DNA from: Candidatus Poseidoniaceae archaeon
GTDB taxonomy: Archaea > Thermoplasmatota > Poseidoniia > Poseidoniales > Poseidoniaceae
Assembly (NCBI GenBank): GCA_030747695.1
Contig: JASLKG010000002.1
Coordinates: 101,502 to 165,501, forward strand
DNA length: 64,000 bases
Direction: 5' to 3'
Part shown: in pieces, positions 38,695 through 47,918 of the stretch
Position numbering within the stretch: position 1 is the first letter of the stretch
Layout: every line of letters begins with the position of its first letter
Position numbers and translations under genes: made by a program
Notes under the pieces: generated by a model
What the model was told of the DNA's origin: nothing
Databases searched by the model: none
What the model saw: only the letters and a program-made list of their open reading frames with translations

Positions 38695-39942
38695 TCACAT
38701 TATCGGATACCTTAATACAGCTGCTAAACCACCAAATCCAGCCATCAATTGTGTCCCTTCTTCAGAATCCAAAGAAATAAAATGGACTTCAGCACGACCT
38801 TTTGCCGCGAGCATTGAATATTCATCAATCAATGATTTTGAAGAGATCTCTTTGATGTTATCTCCTTCAGCATTGCAAGATGGGCATTCAGGTAGTGCTG
38901 ATGTGCGACCTAAACTGGCCTCCCAGTCATTTGAACATGAGTTACAGTGAAGTTGAAACAAAACCTTTCGCATACCCTCACTTATCAACAATTTTGAAAC
39001 TGCACCTTGATTCAAAGCCTGCTTTATCATCAATTCCCCATAGGTTGCCTTTGGACTTTGCTTTACCAATTCTTCAAGGAATTCGTTAACTTTATCGCGT
39101 TCGGCTTCAAGTTCGATTTCGCCCATCAAACCGCCTGCATTACCCACTAATTCACGCACTCCGCTTTCGTTAGAGTATCCTACATCAAAAGTAGTCTTAG
39201 CAATTTTCTTTGCTATTTCATGGTGGAAATAGTCATTTTTCACAACGTAATCCTTAGTGGCACCTGGTCCGCCGATAATTATTGCCTGTATATTTTGTAA
39301 TTCTGGCAACCAATAGGAACTTGCATGCTCCGTCGCTCGTTTGTAGAAATTATGTGCTGCTTCTTCAATTAGTCTTTCAAAACGTTGCGCGGATTGGCCT
39401 CCTTGTCGATGCTTACCCATTATATTGGAAACAAGGTACTCCTGAACATGTATTCTTTTACCTGATGCTATGCCATATGCTGCTTCAGCACGGTCAATAA
39501 CAAAAAGTCCGTATGATTTTTTATCAATAAGCATGTCTTGTAGTTGTGTCAACTCGAATACTGAATCACACCTATATCTGAATGATAACAAGGGTTGAGG
39601 AAGATCATCAACTACAACTGTTACATGACGTGTTTTATTGTTACCAACAATAATTGCACCAGTGAATAACGCAACACCATTAGCACCAGCATCTCTGTAC
39701 TTTGACAATGCCGAGATTGCAGATTCTATCGCGCCCTGTACATTCTTCTTTGTCGATTTTGATTTTATGTTAGCCGCCTGGCCATGTTCATTCTGTAATA
39801 ACTGACGCGCATCAGAGATTTGACGATCAGGTGGGATTATTACTGTGACCAATTCAGTACCATAACCCTTCATTTCACTAAGATCTTCTAATGAAAGTTT
39901 GAGCTTTAAACGGCGGGTTGCCTGCTCTTGATCTTCATCCAT
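38695..39942 (-). CDS. prf1: Archaeal peptide chain release factor 1
   Basis: TELVTVIIPPDRQISDARQLLQNEHGQAANIKSKSTKKNVQGAIESAI (NIKS motif), GKHRQGGQSAQRFERLIEE (GGQ motif). Confidence 0.97.
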   Translation of the reverse strand: MDEDQEQATRRLKLKLSLEDLSEMKGYGTELVTVIIPPDRQISDARQLLQNEHGQAANIKSKSTKKNVQGAIESAISALSKYRDAGANGVALFTGAIIVGNNKTRHVTVVVDDLPQPLLSFRYRCDSVFELTQLQDMLIDKKSYGLFVIDRAEAAYGIASGKRIHVQEYLVSNIMGKHRQGGQSAQRFERLIEEAAHNFYKRATEHASSYWLPELQNIQAIIIGGPGATKDYVVKNDYFHHEIAKKIAKTTFDVGYSNESGVRELVGNAGGLMGEIELEAERDKVNEFLEELVKQSPKATYGELMIKQALNQGAVSKLLISEGMRKVLFQLHCNSCSNDWEASLGRTSALPECPSCNAEGDNIKEISSKSLIDEYSMLAAKGRAEVHFISLDSEEGTQLMAGFGGLAAVLRYPIM

Positions 39943-40033
39943 GTTGGGTCCTCCGGCCCAAAGGGCTGAGACGACGACTTTCAAGGCTTTGGAGTGGTAA
40001 CCATCATCAACGGCCCAGTTCTAGCACCAATTG

Positions 40034-40741
40034 ATGACAACCCACATTGTAGCCTTGGGAGGTTCTGTTCTACGCCCTGAAGGTGATAATGCAGCTTCCG
40101 AAACATGGTTTGGCAAATTACGGCAATTGGTGGTCCACATTGAAGGAAATGGAAGGCGCATGGGTATAGTTGTTGGAGGAGGATCGCCTGCAAGGGAAGG
40201 AATAATTCTTGCAAGAAATTCTTTTACAGATCGCTATAGACTAGACAACGTGGGGATTGCGGCTACAAGGCTAAATGCAACAATATTACAACAATCGCTA
40301 CTGGATATTGGATGTGATGTATGTCCAATAATACCAAAATCTACAGATGAAGCTGCTGAATTACTCACAGAGCACCACATAGTCATAATGGGTGGAACTA
40401 AGCCTGGACACACAACAGATGCTGTTGCAGTAGCTTTGGCAAGAGATTCTGGGGCTTCACACTGTGTCATTGCTACTAATGTTTCACATGTTTATGATTC
40501 GGATCCAAATAAAAATGAAAATGCAAAACCATTCGACATTATGACGTTAGGTGAATTGTCAAAACTCACAGGGGATACTGCACTCGAACCAGGAGGTTCT
40601 GCAGCAGTAGACCCAATAGCTGTAAATTGGGCTATCGAATCATGCATAAATTTAGCAATAATCGATGGTAGAGATTTGAAAATACTGGAAGATGCAATCG
40701 AGGGTAGGCCCTTTGTTGGTACTTTAGTTAAGGTGGAGTGA
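40034..40741 (+). CDS. pyrH: Uridylate kinase (archaeal type)
   Basis: HIVALGGSVLRPEG, VVGGGSPAREGI, MGGTKPGHTTDAVAVALARDSGASHCVIATNVSHVYDSDP. Confidence 0.93.
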   Translation: MTTHIVALGGSVLRPEGDNAASETWFGKLRQLVVHIEGNGRRMGIVVGGGSPAREGIILARNSFTDRYRLDNVGIAATRLNATILQQSLLDIGCDVCPIIPKSTDEAAELLTEHHIVIMGGTKPGHTTDAVAVALARDSGASHCVIATNVSHVYDSDPNKNENAKPFDIMTLGELSKLTGDTALEPGGSAAVDPIAVNWAIESCINLAIIDGRDLKILEDAIEGRPFVGTLVKVE

Positions 40742-40746
40742 TATAG

Positions 40747-41022
40747 ATGGTTGATGCTAAGGCAGTTAAGGAAAGAGTTGCGAAAAAGAATAGTAATAGT
40801 CGTACGAGAAATAATAGTGGAAACAGCCCACATAAACACTGTCGTATTTGTGGAGTAGACATAAACATCAAATCTGAATCAAGGGTTTGTAATGATCAAG
40901 ACTGCAATAAAAAATTGGAAAAACAAGAAAAAAATGATCGCATGATGAGAATCATGTTCTTCATTTTCGCTTTTGCAATCGCCGCTCCCATATTGCTACA
41001 ACTTATGGGTTACGGGAAATAA
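40747..41022 (+). CDS. Zinc-ribbon plus single-TM small protein (DUF2116-like)
   Basis: HCRICGVDINIKSESRVCNDQDCNKKLEKQEKNDRMMRIMFFIFAFAIAAPILLQLMGYG. Confidence 0.7.
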   Translation: MVDAKAVKERVAKKNSNSRTRNNSGNSPHKHCRICGVDINIKSESRVCNDQDCNKKLEKQEKNDRMMRIMFFIFAFAIAAPILLQLMGYGK

Positions 41023-42123
41023 CTAATCACGATGCCAACCTTCTGGCAAAGACATCGGGTCGTTTTGCATATTTTCTTTGCATCTCCTTACCATTTCCAA
41101 TCTTAATGCAATTATCCCGACATTGTTTATCGCAGAAATCGTAACACACCCTTCTTCATCAAGTAATACCGGTAGTAATGGCTCTCCCTCTCCATCCCAA
41201 TTCGCCTCAGCATCGGAAACTTCATCCCAATTATTAGGCAATGGATTCATTAGGTCACCTTTACTAACAACTACCATCATGTCGATATCTGGTAGTAAAC
41301 GTTTAATCTCTTCTAACAAATTATGCTGCTCATCAAGTGTAGTTCCACAATCTTCGGATAAATCCATTAAGAATATACACAAATCACCGACATTTTCTAT
41401 CGCCGCAATTGCCTGCATCTCAATAGCATTTCGCGAATCCATTGGCCGATCTAACAAACCAGGAGTATCTACCATTTGGTGAGGTACTCTCCTATGTACA
41501 AAGTGTCCAACATGCAACTGTTTTGTTGTAAAGGGATAATGATTGACTTCCATATTCCCACTAGATAAAGAAGATATGAATGCGCTTTTACCTACATTTG
41601 GAGCTCCGCATACAACTATTGTGGGGTTTACCTGATCAATAACTGGTAATTGCCGTAAGATCATTCTGCTTTCATGTAGCCAATCCAATGAAGATCCAAC
41701 TCTCCTCATTATCGAGGAGATTCGACCATAAGCTTCTTTCCTAGCATCATGCATTATCTCAAATCTAGCAGTGCGTATGATTTTTGCAGCATTCTGTTTG
41801 GCGATTTTTCGCATTTGTTTTGCACCCCAGCCCAACATTGAGAGATGATGGCGATAATCATCACAACCAACGCATGCATCAACCATTGCACGGTCAAATA
41901 AAGGCATTTGATCTAAACTTGGCCAACTCTTTCCAGTATCTTCAAGATATTGACTCATCACATCAGAAGCGGTCTGCACCATTCGAGTCAATTGTTTACG
42001 GACACGGAAAACTTTGACTGGGTCATCAACCCTATCAGCAGCTTTCTTTGCACGACTAAATCCCTTATCTAGGACTTCTTCTTCAGTGAGAACTGTTGTC
42101 AAATCACGCCATACAACCTTCAA
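41023..42123 (-). CDS. Nog1-like GTP-binding protein
   Basis: IVVCGAPNVGKSAFISSLSSGNMEVNHYPFTTKQLHVGHF, DTPGLLDRP, VVSKGD. Confidence 0.92.
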   Translation of the reverse strand: MKVVWRDLTTVLTEEEVLDKGFSRAKKAADRVDDPVKVFRVRKQLTRMVQTASDVMSQYLEDTGKSWPSLDQMPLFDRAMVDACVGCDDYRHHLSMLGWGAKQMRKIAKQNAAKIIRTARFEIMHDARKEAYGRISSIMRRVGSSLDWLHESRMILRQLPVIDQVNPTIVVCGAPNVGKSAFISSLSSGNMEVNHYPFTTKQLHVGHFVHRRVPHQMVDTPGLLDRPMDSRNAIEMQAIAAIENVGDLCIFLMDLSEDCGTTLDEQHNLLEEIKRLLPDIDMMVVVSKGDLMNPLPNNWDEVSDAEANWDGEGEPLLPVLLDEEGCVTISAINNVGIIALRLEMVRRCKENMQNDPMSLPEGWHRD

Positions 42124-42223
42124 AGCCTCACCTCTGTATCATCCGTCACGCCTCCCCCTCTTCAAAGGAATGGGTTCTATTGTATCCGTCAGACCTTAGA
42201 AGGAGGAGTGTTAACAGCGGCTC

Positions 42224-42649
42224 ATGGCGGAACTACCGAAGTGGGCAAAGAGCATGTGGGAAGAACTTGGATCTCCCGATTTAGAAGGTCTCAAAAGCAA
42301 ACACACGGGAGACCTAATGGATAGAAGACATGGACTTCGTAGAGATGACCTCATCGAAATACAACTTGATTCAAGAGCACTTAGTGAAGGAGAAGAATGT
42401 TGGACAAGAGGACGTCTTCTTTCATCTGGAAAAACCTCTATAGAATTGCTAACTGAAGGCGGCAACCACACATACATAGCACGTGATGTTATTGTCAGAG
42501 TGATACTAGTAGCTCATACTAGGCCTGCATATATTGATGATAAAGAATTACTCAAATTTGAAAGGGCGGATCAAAAAAGAAGATCTAATCTGCACGAGAA
42601 GGTGGAAAAACAAACCAAAGGCGATGATGACTCACATTTGTGGGGATGA
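42224..42649 (+). CDS. Conserved hypothetical protein (beta-rich)
   Basis: 141-aa ORF MAELPKWAKSMWEELGSPDLEGLKSKHTGDLMDRRHGLRRDDLIEIQL..., overlapping the downstream PCD gene start. Confidence 0.6.
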   Translation: MAELPKWAKSMWEELGSPDLEGLKSKHTGDLMDRRHGLRRDDLIEIQLDSRALSEGEECWTRGRLLSSGKTSIELLTEGGNHTYIARDVIVRVILVAHTRPAYIDDKELLKFERADQKRRSNLHEKVEKQTKGDDDSHLWG

Positions 42650-42890
42650 TTATTTGGTTTGGACATTAATTGATTCTCACCATTTGGAGAAACGTTTTGA
42701 GTTTCCTGATTTTGCATCTGCATTAAAATTTGTAAATGAGGCTGGGGAGATTTGTGAAAACGTAAACCATCATGCACAATTTATCTTAAACTGGGGTTTT
42801 GTAATTGTTAAAACATGGAGTCATGATGTTAACTCAGTTACTGAACGCGACCATAAATTATCAAAATTAATTGATGAGTTGATTTCATGA
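42624..42890 (+). CDS. Pterin-4a-carbinolamine dehydratase-like protein
   Basis: LEKRFEFPDFASALKFVNEAGEICENVNHHAQFILNWGFVIVKTWSHDVNSVTERDHKLSKLIDEL matches the PCD/DCoH signature pattern. Confidence 0.85.
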   Translation: MMTHICGDDYLVWTLIDSHHLEKRFEFPDFASALKFVNEAGEICENVNHHAQFILNWGFVIVKTWSHDVNSVTERDHKLSKLIDELIS

Positions 42891-43243
42891 AAGATCCAAA
42901 AGGACGAATTGAACCAGGATATGTCATGCATGCTTTCGTATGCGGGCATAGTAGGCCTGAAAATTCTGCAAGACCGTCTTGTTCAGCAAAAGGTAGTCTT
43001 GAACTTCTAAGGAATTTTAAGACATTAGCATTAGAACATGGCTTAACTGGCATTCGAATCCAAAAATCAGGATGTTTAGATTTTTGTGAATTCGGACCGA
43101 GTTGTGTAATTTACCCACAGGGAGAATGGTTCACTATTAGCGAGGAGTCCATTCCTTCGTTGATTGAATACCTAGATGGAGGATTATTGCCAACTAAATA
43201 CTCTATGAACATCTGCAACCAAACACCATTAGATGAGGATTGA
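42887..43243 (+). CDS. (2Fe-2S) thioredoxin-like ferredoxin
   Basis: HAFVCGHSRPENSARPSCSAKGSLELLRNF...IRIQKSGCLDFCEFGPSCVIYPQGEWF. Confidence 0.9.
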   Translation: MKDPKGRIEPGYVMHAFVCGHSRPENSARPSCSAKGSLELLRNFKTLALEHGLTGIRIQKSGCLDFCEFGPSCVIYPQGEWFTISEESIPSLIEYLDGGLLPTKYSMNICNQTPLDED

Positions 43244-43278
43244 GATGTTACTTGTGAATTGAACATGAGGAATAACTG

Positions 43279-44019
43279 ATGACCAAGGATTTCGACTCTA
43301 ATGATTTCAGTTCCTTTGTTTCCTCACGTCGATCGACAAGAGATTTCCAATCAACTCCAATTCCAGATAAATTGATTGAGGAAATCATTGCTGATGGACT
43401 CACATCTCCAAGTTGGAGTAATACAAGGCCGTTCGTAGTTGCAGTTGCGAAGGATGATGTCAGAGACAGAATTTCAAAGGAGTTTCTTAGTCGCTTTGAA
43501 GCAATCAAAAGTGCTCGAGGAGAAGGTTTTTTCGCTAAAATAAAAGCGATATTACGAAGAAAGGGTCTGCCCACTAGCAATTGGTTAATCATCCGGCCAT
43601 ATCACAAAGATTTGGTACCTCGGTCAAAACGAGTAGGAAAAGAAATGTTGGCCCATATTGGAATCGAACGAGGTGACAAGGAGGGAAGAGATGCCTTCTG
43701 GGCTAGGAATTACGAATTCTTTGGAGCGCCTGTAGAAATGTTCGTTTTCACGCATAAAAGTCTGGGTAAATTTGCCACCTCAGATGCTGGACTTTTTATG
43801 CAAAATCTAATGTTATCAGCCCATTCAAAGGGATTAGGTACCTGTGCACAAGGTTCAGTAGCTGTTTGGGAAGATGTGGTCCGTAAAGAGTTCTCAATCA
43901 GCAAAAAATATTCCTTGCTATGCGGCATCTGTTTAGGATATCCAAGTGAGGGTAAAATAAATTCTTTTAACGCGCATAGAATCGCTCCTTCGGAAATAAT
44001 TGCTCCAGTCAAAAAATAA
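43279..44019 (+). CDS. Nitroreductase-family flavoprotein
   Basis: SSRRSTRDFQSTPIPDKLIEEIIADGLTSPSWSNTRPF; SAHSKGLGTCAQGSVAVW; GICLGYPSEGKINSF. Confidence 0.9.
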   Translation: MTKDFDSNDFSSFVSSRRSTRDFQSTPIPDKLIEEIIADGLTSPSWSNTRPFVVAVAKDDVRDRISKEFLSRFEAIKSARGEGFFAKIKAILRRKGLPTSNWLIIRPYHKDLVPRSKRVGKEMLAHIGIERGDKEGRDAFWARNYEFFGAPVEMFVFTHKSLGKFATSDAGLFMQNLMLSAHSKGLGTCAQGSVAVWEDVVRKEFSISKKYSLLCGICLGYPSEGKINSFNAHRIAPSEIIAPVKK

Positions 44020-44041
44020 AACAAGTTGTCAACTCACACTA

Positions 44042-44452
44042 TCAGAGTTTGACCGGGCGTGTTGCACCACAAGCCTGGCACTTCAGTAGCGTAGTTCTAT
44101 CTTGTTTAATGAAATGTGTATCTGGAGCATTACATTGCACACATTTGATATATGTATTAACATAATTGACTATTGTCTTCTTTAGCCTTTTAGGAGGAAT
44201 TCTTCCTTTGAATCGTACACGCGGGCCGTCCCTGGATCCAGATGTACCAAGTTCATTGAGCATGAATTGGTAGACATGATTGTCATCCCTTTCCATGTGG
44301 TTAACTACTTCTGAAAAGTTACGGAATATTGTATTTGAACCTTCAATCAAAATTTGCGGTTCGGGTAAAGTCCAACGCGCTCGATTAGAGATTTCTTCAG
44401 GGATATTCGAACGCGCTCGGTCCAGCAAATCCTCGTATCCAAAGTCAGCCAT
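44042..44452 (-). CDS. Translation initiation factor aIF2 subunit beta
   Basis: YEDLLDRARSNIPEE...RFKGRIPPKRLKKTIVNYVNTYIKCVQCNAPDTHFIKQDRTTLLKCQACGATRPV. Confidence 0.96.
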   Translation of the reverse strand: MADFGYEDLLDRARSNIPEEISNRARWTLPEPQILIEGSNTIFRNFSEVVNHMERDDNHVYQFMLNELGTSGSRDGPRVRFKGRIPPKRLKKTIVNYVNTYIKCVQCNAPDTHFIKQDRTTLLKCQACGATRPVKL

Positions 44453-44523
44453 TAGTCACGACCCCCGTGCCCGTCACTTTTGAGGGTTTCCGCACTTAGA
44501 GGTCAAAGTTCAACGATGGTTTG

Positions 44524-44538
44524 ATGTCCTAAGGACAT
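44524..44538. promoter_or_regulatory. Perfect inverted repeat ATGTCC-TAA-GGACAT upstream of the GfcR/PyrE-like regulator; candidate operator
   Basis: 6-bp arms 14 nt before the ATG of the HTH-PRTase gene. Confidence 0.4.
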
Positions 44539-44551
44539 TGCAGGTGTAAGT

Positions 44552-45136
44552 ATGGAGACCGGAATGAGTATTGAAGAGTTGCGTGCTTTAGCGACTAATT
44601 TACGTAAGGAAGGATTGAATACGCAACAAATTGCAGATGAATTATCCCTATCTCAGGACACTATCGCATGGCTCCTTGCAGGATCAAGCGATGAAAAACC
44701 AAAAGACATACAAATCGGCTGGAGGACAATAGGGGTAAGACCTAGTAGAATTGCTGCCATAGGACATATTATGGCAGATGTAGCAACTGAAGAATGTGGA
44801 GATAAATTAGACACAGTAGTTGGAATTTCAATTAACGGAATATTATTCGCAAATGAAGTTGCTAGCCAACTGGATTGCGATGTTGCAATTCATCGCAATG
44901 TAGATGGAGGTGCAGGACATGGTTCTTTGTCAAACAAATATGGACAAGTTTCTGGTAAAAGAGTAATGATAGTTGACGATGTGTTATCCACAGGTGTTAC
45001 AATCAAGCGTACAATTGAATCTATGCGAGAAGCAGGCGCAGAAGTTGCACTCTGTGTAGTCTTAGTAAACAAAACTGGACGTAATGAAATCGAAGGTGTG
45101 CCTCTACGAGGTATTATTCGTGCAGCTGTAGTTTGA
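44552..45136 (+). CDS. HTH plus orotate phosphoribosyltransferase-like transcriptional regulator (GfcR/PyrE2-like)
   Basis: N-terminal HTH LRKEGLNTQQIADELSLSQDTIAWLLAG; PRTase motif RVMIVDDVLSTGVTIKRTIESM. Confidence 0.85.
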   Translation: METGMSIEELRALATNLRKEGLNTQQIADELSLSQDTIAWLLAGSSDEKPKDIQIGWRTIGVRPSRIAAIGHIMADVATEECGDKLDTVVGISINGILFANEVASQLDCDVAIHRNVDGGAGHGSLSNKYGQVSGKRVMIVDDVLSTGVTIKRTIESMREAGAEVALCVVLVNKTGRNEIEGVPLRGIIRAAVV

Positions 45137-45145
45137 GGTGTAAAA

Positions 45146-46666
45146 ATGCACTGGGCCGACTTCATGGCAACTAAACTTGCCGAAAGAGGAGGTAAGCACA
45201 TCATCGCTTCGGGCATCACTCCAAGTGGTGAATTTCACATAGGTCATCTACGTGAAATCTTAACGGGAGACATGATTGTAAGAGCGTGCAAGGAAGCAGG
45301 AATGGATGCTGAATCAGTATTCATAGTAGATACTGCTGATCCATTAAGGAAAGTATACTCATTTCTTTCTGATGATTATGAAAAATACATTGGCTGCCCA
45401 CTAGCCGAAATACCTGCTCCAGATTCTGAAGGTAAACCCTCAACTGATGGGCGCAATTATGCAGAGCATTTTCTTGAACCATTTCTGAATGCATTGGAAC
45501 AAATTGATGTTCGTCCAAGAATAATTGATAATTACTCATCTTATGCAAATGGAGAGTTTGCAGTTAGATCCAAAATCGCATGTGAAAAAGCAAATGAAAT
45601 TAAGGAAATTATTGAACGTATAAGTGGGAGGGAGCTTCCAGAAAATTGGTTTCCATACAACCCTTACGGGCATGATGGTTCACTAGATGGAGTGACTGTT
45701 ACTGGATTTGAATGGCCATTTGTTCATTGGGAGCAAAATGGTGAATCTGGTAAATCCGATTTGCGAAAGGCCGAAGGGAAGTTACCCTGGAGAGTTGATT
45801 GGCCAGCTAAGTGGGGAGGGATTGGAGTAACTTGCGAACCATTTGGAAAAGACCACGGTGCTGCAGGTGGTTCTTACGCTACCGGTAAAGAAATATCTCA
45901 ACTTTTTGGAGACAACCCTCCAATGCCTCTTGTTTATGAATGGATTTCACTAAAAGGTAAAGGCGCAATGTCATCATCTACAGGTAATACAATTGGTCCT
46001 TTAGAGGCATTGCAACTAGTTCCTCCTGAAATCCTGAGATACCTTATTGCATCTACAAAACCAAAGAAAGCAATAGAATTTGACACTGGAATGAGCCTAG
46101 TAGAATTAGCAGATGAATATGAGAGGCTATTATCGAGAGACTTTGATCTTGAACTTAGTGATGAAACTCTCTCACGTAGACAAAAAGTAGCAATTGAAGA
46201 TGCAAGAGGTGCATTACGCATGAGTAGAATAGGAGATTCTTCACAATCATCAATAAGTTTCAGACATCTTTCAATGTTAGCTCAAGTAAAAAACGATGAA
46301 GAAATTATTTCTCTAATTGGGGAGAGTATTTTCCAGAGACTAAAACAAATGAGAAATTGGATTAATGGACCACACTTTCCTGATGAATTAAGGATCTCTG
46401 TAAATAAAACTCCAATGGATGATCTTGATTCTAATATAACATCTGCACTGAGGTCAAGTTTGAGTGATTGCGAATGGAATGCAAATACAATCAAAGCAAC
46501 GATTTCTTCGACATTTAAAAATAACGGCATTGAAATGAAAACAGGGTTCCAAACGCTGTACTTGGCAATACTTGGTTCGGAAAAAGGACCTAGACTGGCA
46601 CCAATAATTGCCGAATTAGAAAGAGATCAGGTATTGCATCTACTCGGAGAACCTAAAGATTGCTAA
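45146..46666 (+). CDS. lysS: Lysyl-tRNA synthetase, class I
   Basis: IIASGITPSGEFHIGHLREILTGDMIVRA (HIGH), EWISLKGKGAMSSSTGNTI (KMSKS-like). Confidence 0.96.
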   Translation: MHWADFMATKLAERGGKHIIASGITPSGEFHIGHLREILTGDMIVRACKEAGMDAESVFIVDTADPLRKVYSFLSDDYEKYIGCPLAEIPAPDSEGKPSTDGRNYAEHFLEPFLNALEQIDVRPRIIDNYSSYANGEFAVRSKIACEKANEIKEIIERISGRELPENWFPYNPYGHDGSLDGVTVTGFEWPFVHWEQNGESGKSDLRKAEGKLPWRVDWPAKWGGIGVTCEPFGKDHGAAGGSYATGKEISQLFGDNPPMPLVYEWISLKGKGAMSSSTGNTIGPLEALQLVPPEILRYLIASTKPKKAIEFDTGMSLVELADEYERLLSRDFDLELSDETLSRRQKVAIEDARGALRMSRIGDSSQSSISFRHLSMLAQVKNDEEIISLIGESIFQRLKQMRNWINGPHFPDELRISVNKTPMDDLDSNITSALRSSLSDCEWNANTIKATISSTFKNNGIEMKTGFQTLYLAILGSEKGPRLAPIIAELERDQVLHLLGEPKDC

Positions 46667-46730
46667 AATTAGCACAGATACAAATTATCTGACCGGTCGA
46701 TTGAAAGAGGCAAGGGGGGTTTGCGATAAC

Positions 46731-47918
46731 ATGGGCGGGGTATATTGTCCGGGTTGTGAGGCTTTAGTCGAGCCAGCAGCAAAGTTTTGTCTCGCCTGTG
46801 GTAATGACCTTACAATACATGGTCCTATTACTGCAACTGGACACGATTTAAACCAGTTGAAGGATGTAATTAGGACTCGTGATGACCTTTCTATGGCCGA
46901 AAAATTTGATATGATTGCTAAGGTGGAAGATGGTGCAAATCCTATACTTCTTGGCATTGCTGCGCCGGCAGATGGAGATGATACGGAAATAGAAATCACA
47001 TCGGAAGGTGACGAAGATTCTGCTGATGATTCTTCCAATGTATTCAAACACTACCAATTCGGTGAATCTGCTGCTGCATCTGCCGCGGTAAGAGCAACTG
47101 TCAGAGGAACAGATGGGTGGGTGTTAGTACAAAAAGGAACTCTAGATTTATCCGAAGGTATGTTTAGAGATGCGATGAACCTTGGAATGGAGGCAAGTAC
47201 GCATATTCATGATGTTTCAAGTGGTGAACATGAAGGCATAGATCCTGAAGCTATGAGATCAATTCCTGTTCTCAAACCACCAAAACGCAGCTTCTGCCCA
47301 AAATGTGGTTCAGATATTCATGCAAACACGATGCTACAATGGAGAAAGTGGAGAGATTCCTCTGGAGATGTTGTTTCAATGCAACTTGAAGCATCGATGG
47401 AAACTGCTCTAATCCAAGTGGCATCTCATTACTTGACTGTCATTGACAATATTAAATCGGAAAATGACTCTGTCGATGAAGAAGCAATTAGGAAGAAAAT
47501 TGAGAAAGAAGTACGAGCAGAACTTGAAGAAGAGTTTGAAGGACGCGGGGTGGCGCAAAAGAAAACTACTGCTACTAAATCTTCAAAGCAATCTAAATCC
47601 AAGCCTAAAGAAACTAAAAGTAAACCAAAGAAAGCAGGTGGATTATTTGGTGCAAAGAAACCAAAAAGAACTTTTGAAGGTGAGCCCGGAGATAAAGCCG
47701 ATTGGTTCCTTGCAGACGCATTGGATACGGTTTATGATCCACATGGGACAGGTAAGGTACTGAAACCTAAGACTATTGTTGCACGTTCTAGTGAAGGGAA
47801 CGTTAGAGTCCAAGATATTGTTAGAATTTACCATGCTGATGGAAGAGATGGAATTAGTGATTTAGCATGGACGAGCCCACTTACTGAATATATCATTGAA
47901 GCTTTTGATGAATGTTGA
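46731..47918 (+). CDS. Zinc-ribbon protein of unknown function with Lys/Ser-rich linker
   Basis: YCPGCEALVEPAAKFCLACGNDL and FCPKCGSDIH; linker KKTTATKSSKQSKSKPKETKSKPKKAGG. Confidence 0.75.
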   Translation: MGGVYCPGCEALVEPAAKFCLACGNDLTIHGPITATGHDLNQLKDVIRTRDDLSMAEKFDMIAKVEDGANPILLGIAAPADGDDTEIEITSEGDEDSADDSSNVFKHYQFGESAAASAAVRATVRGTDGWVLVQKGTLDLSEGMFRDAMNLGMEASTHIHDVSSGEHEGIDPEAMRSIPVLKPPKRSFCPKCGSDIHANTMLQWRKWRDSSGDVVSMQLEASMETALIQVASHYLTVIDNIKSENDSVDEEAIRKKIEKEVRAELEEEFEGRGVAQKKTTATKSSKQSKSKPKETKSKPKKAGGLFGAKKPKRTFEGEPGDKADWFLADALDTVYDPHGTGKVLKPKTIVARSSEGNVRVQDIVRIYHADGRDGISDLAWTSPLTEYIIEAFDEC

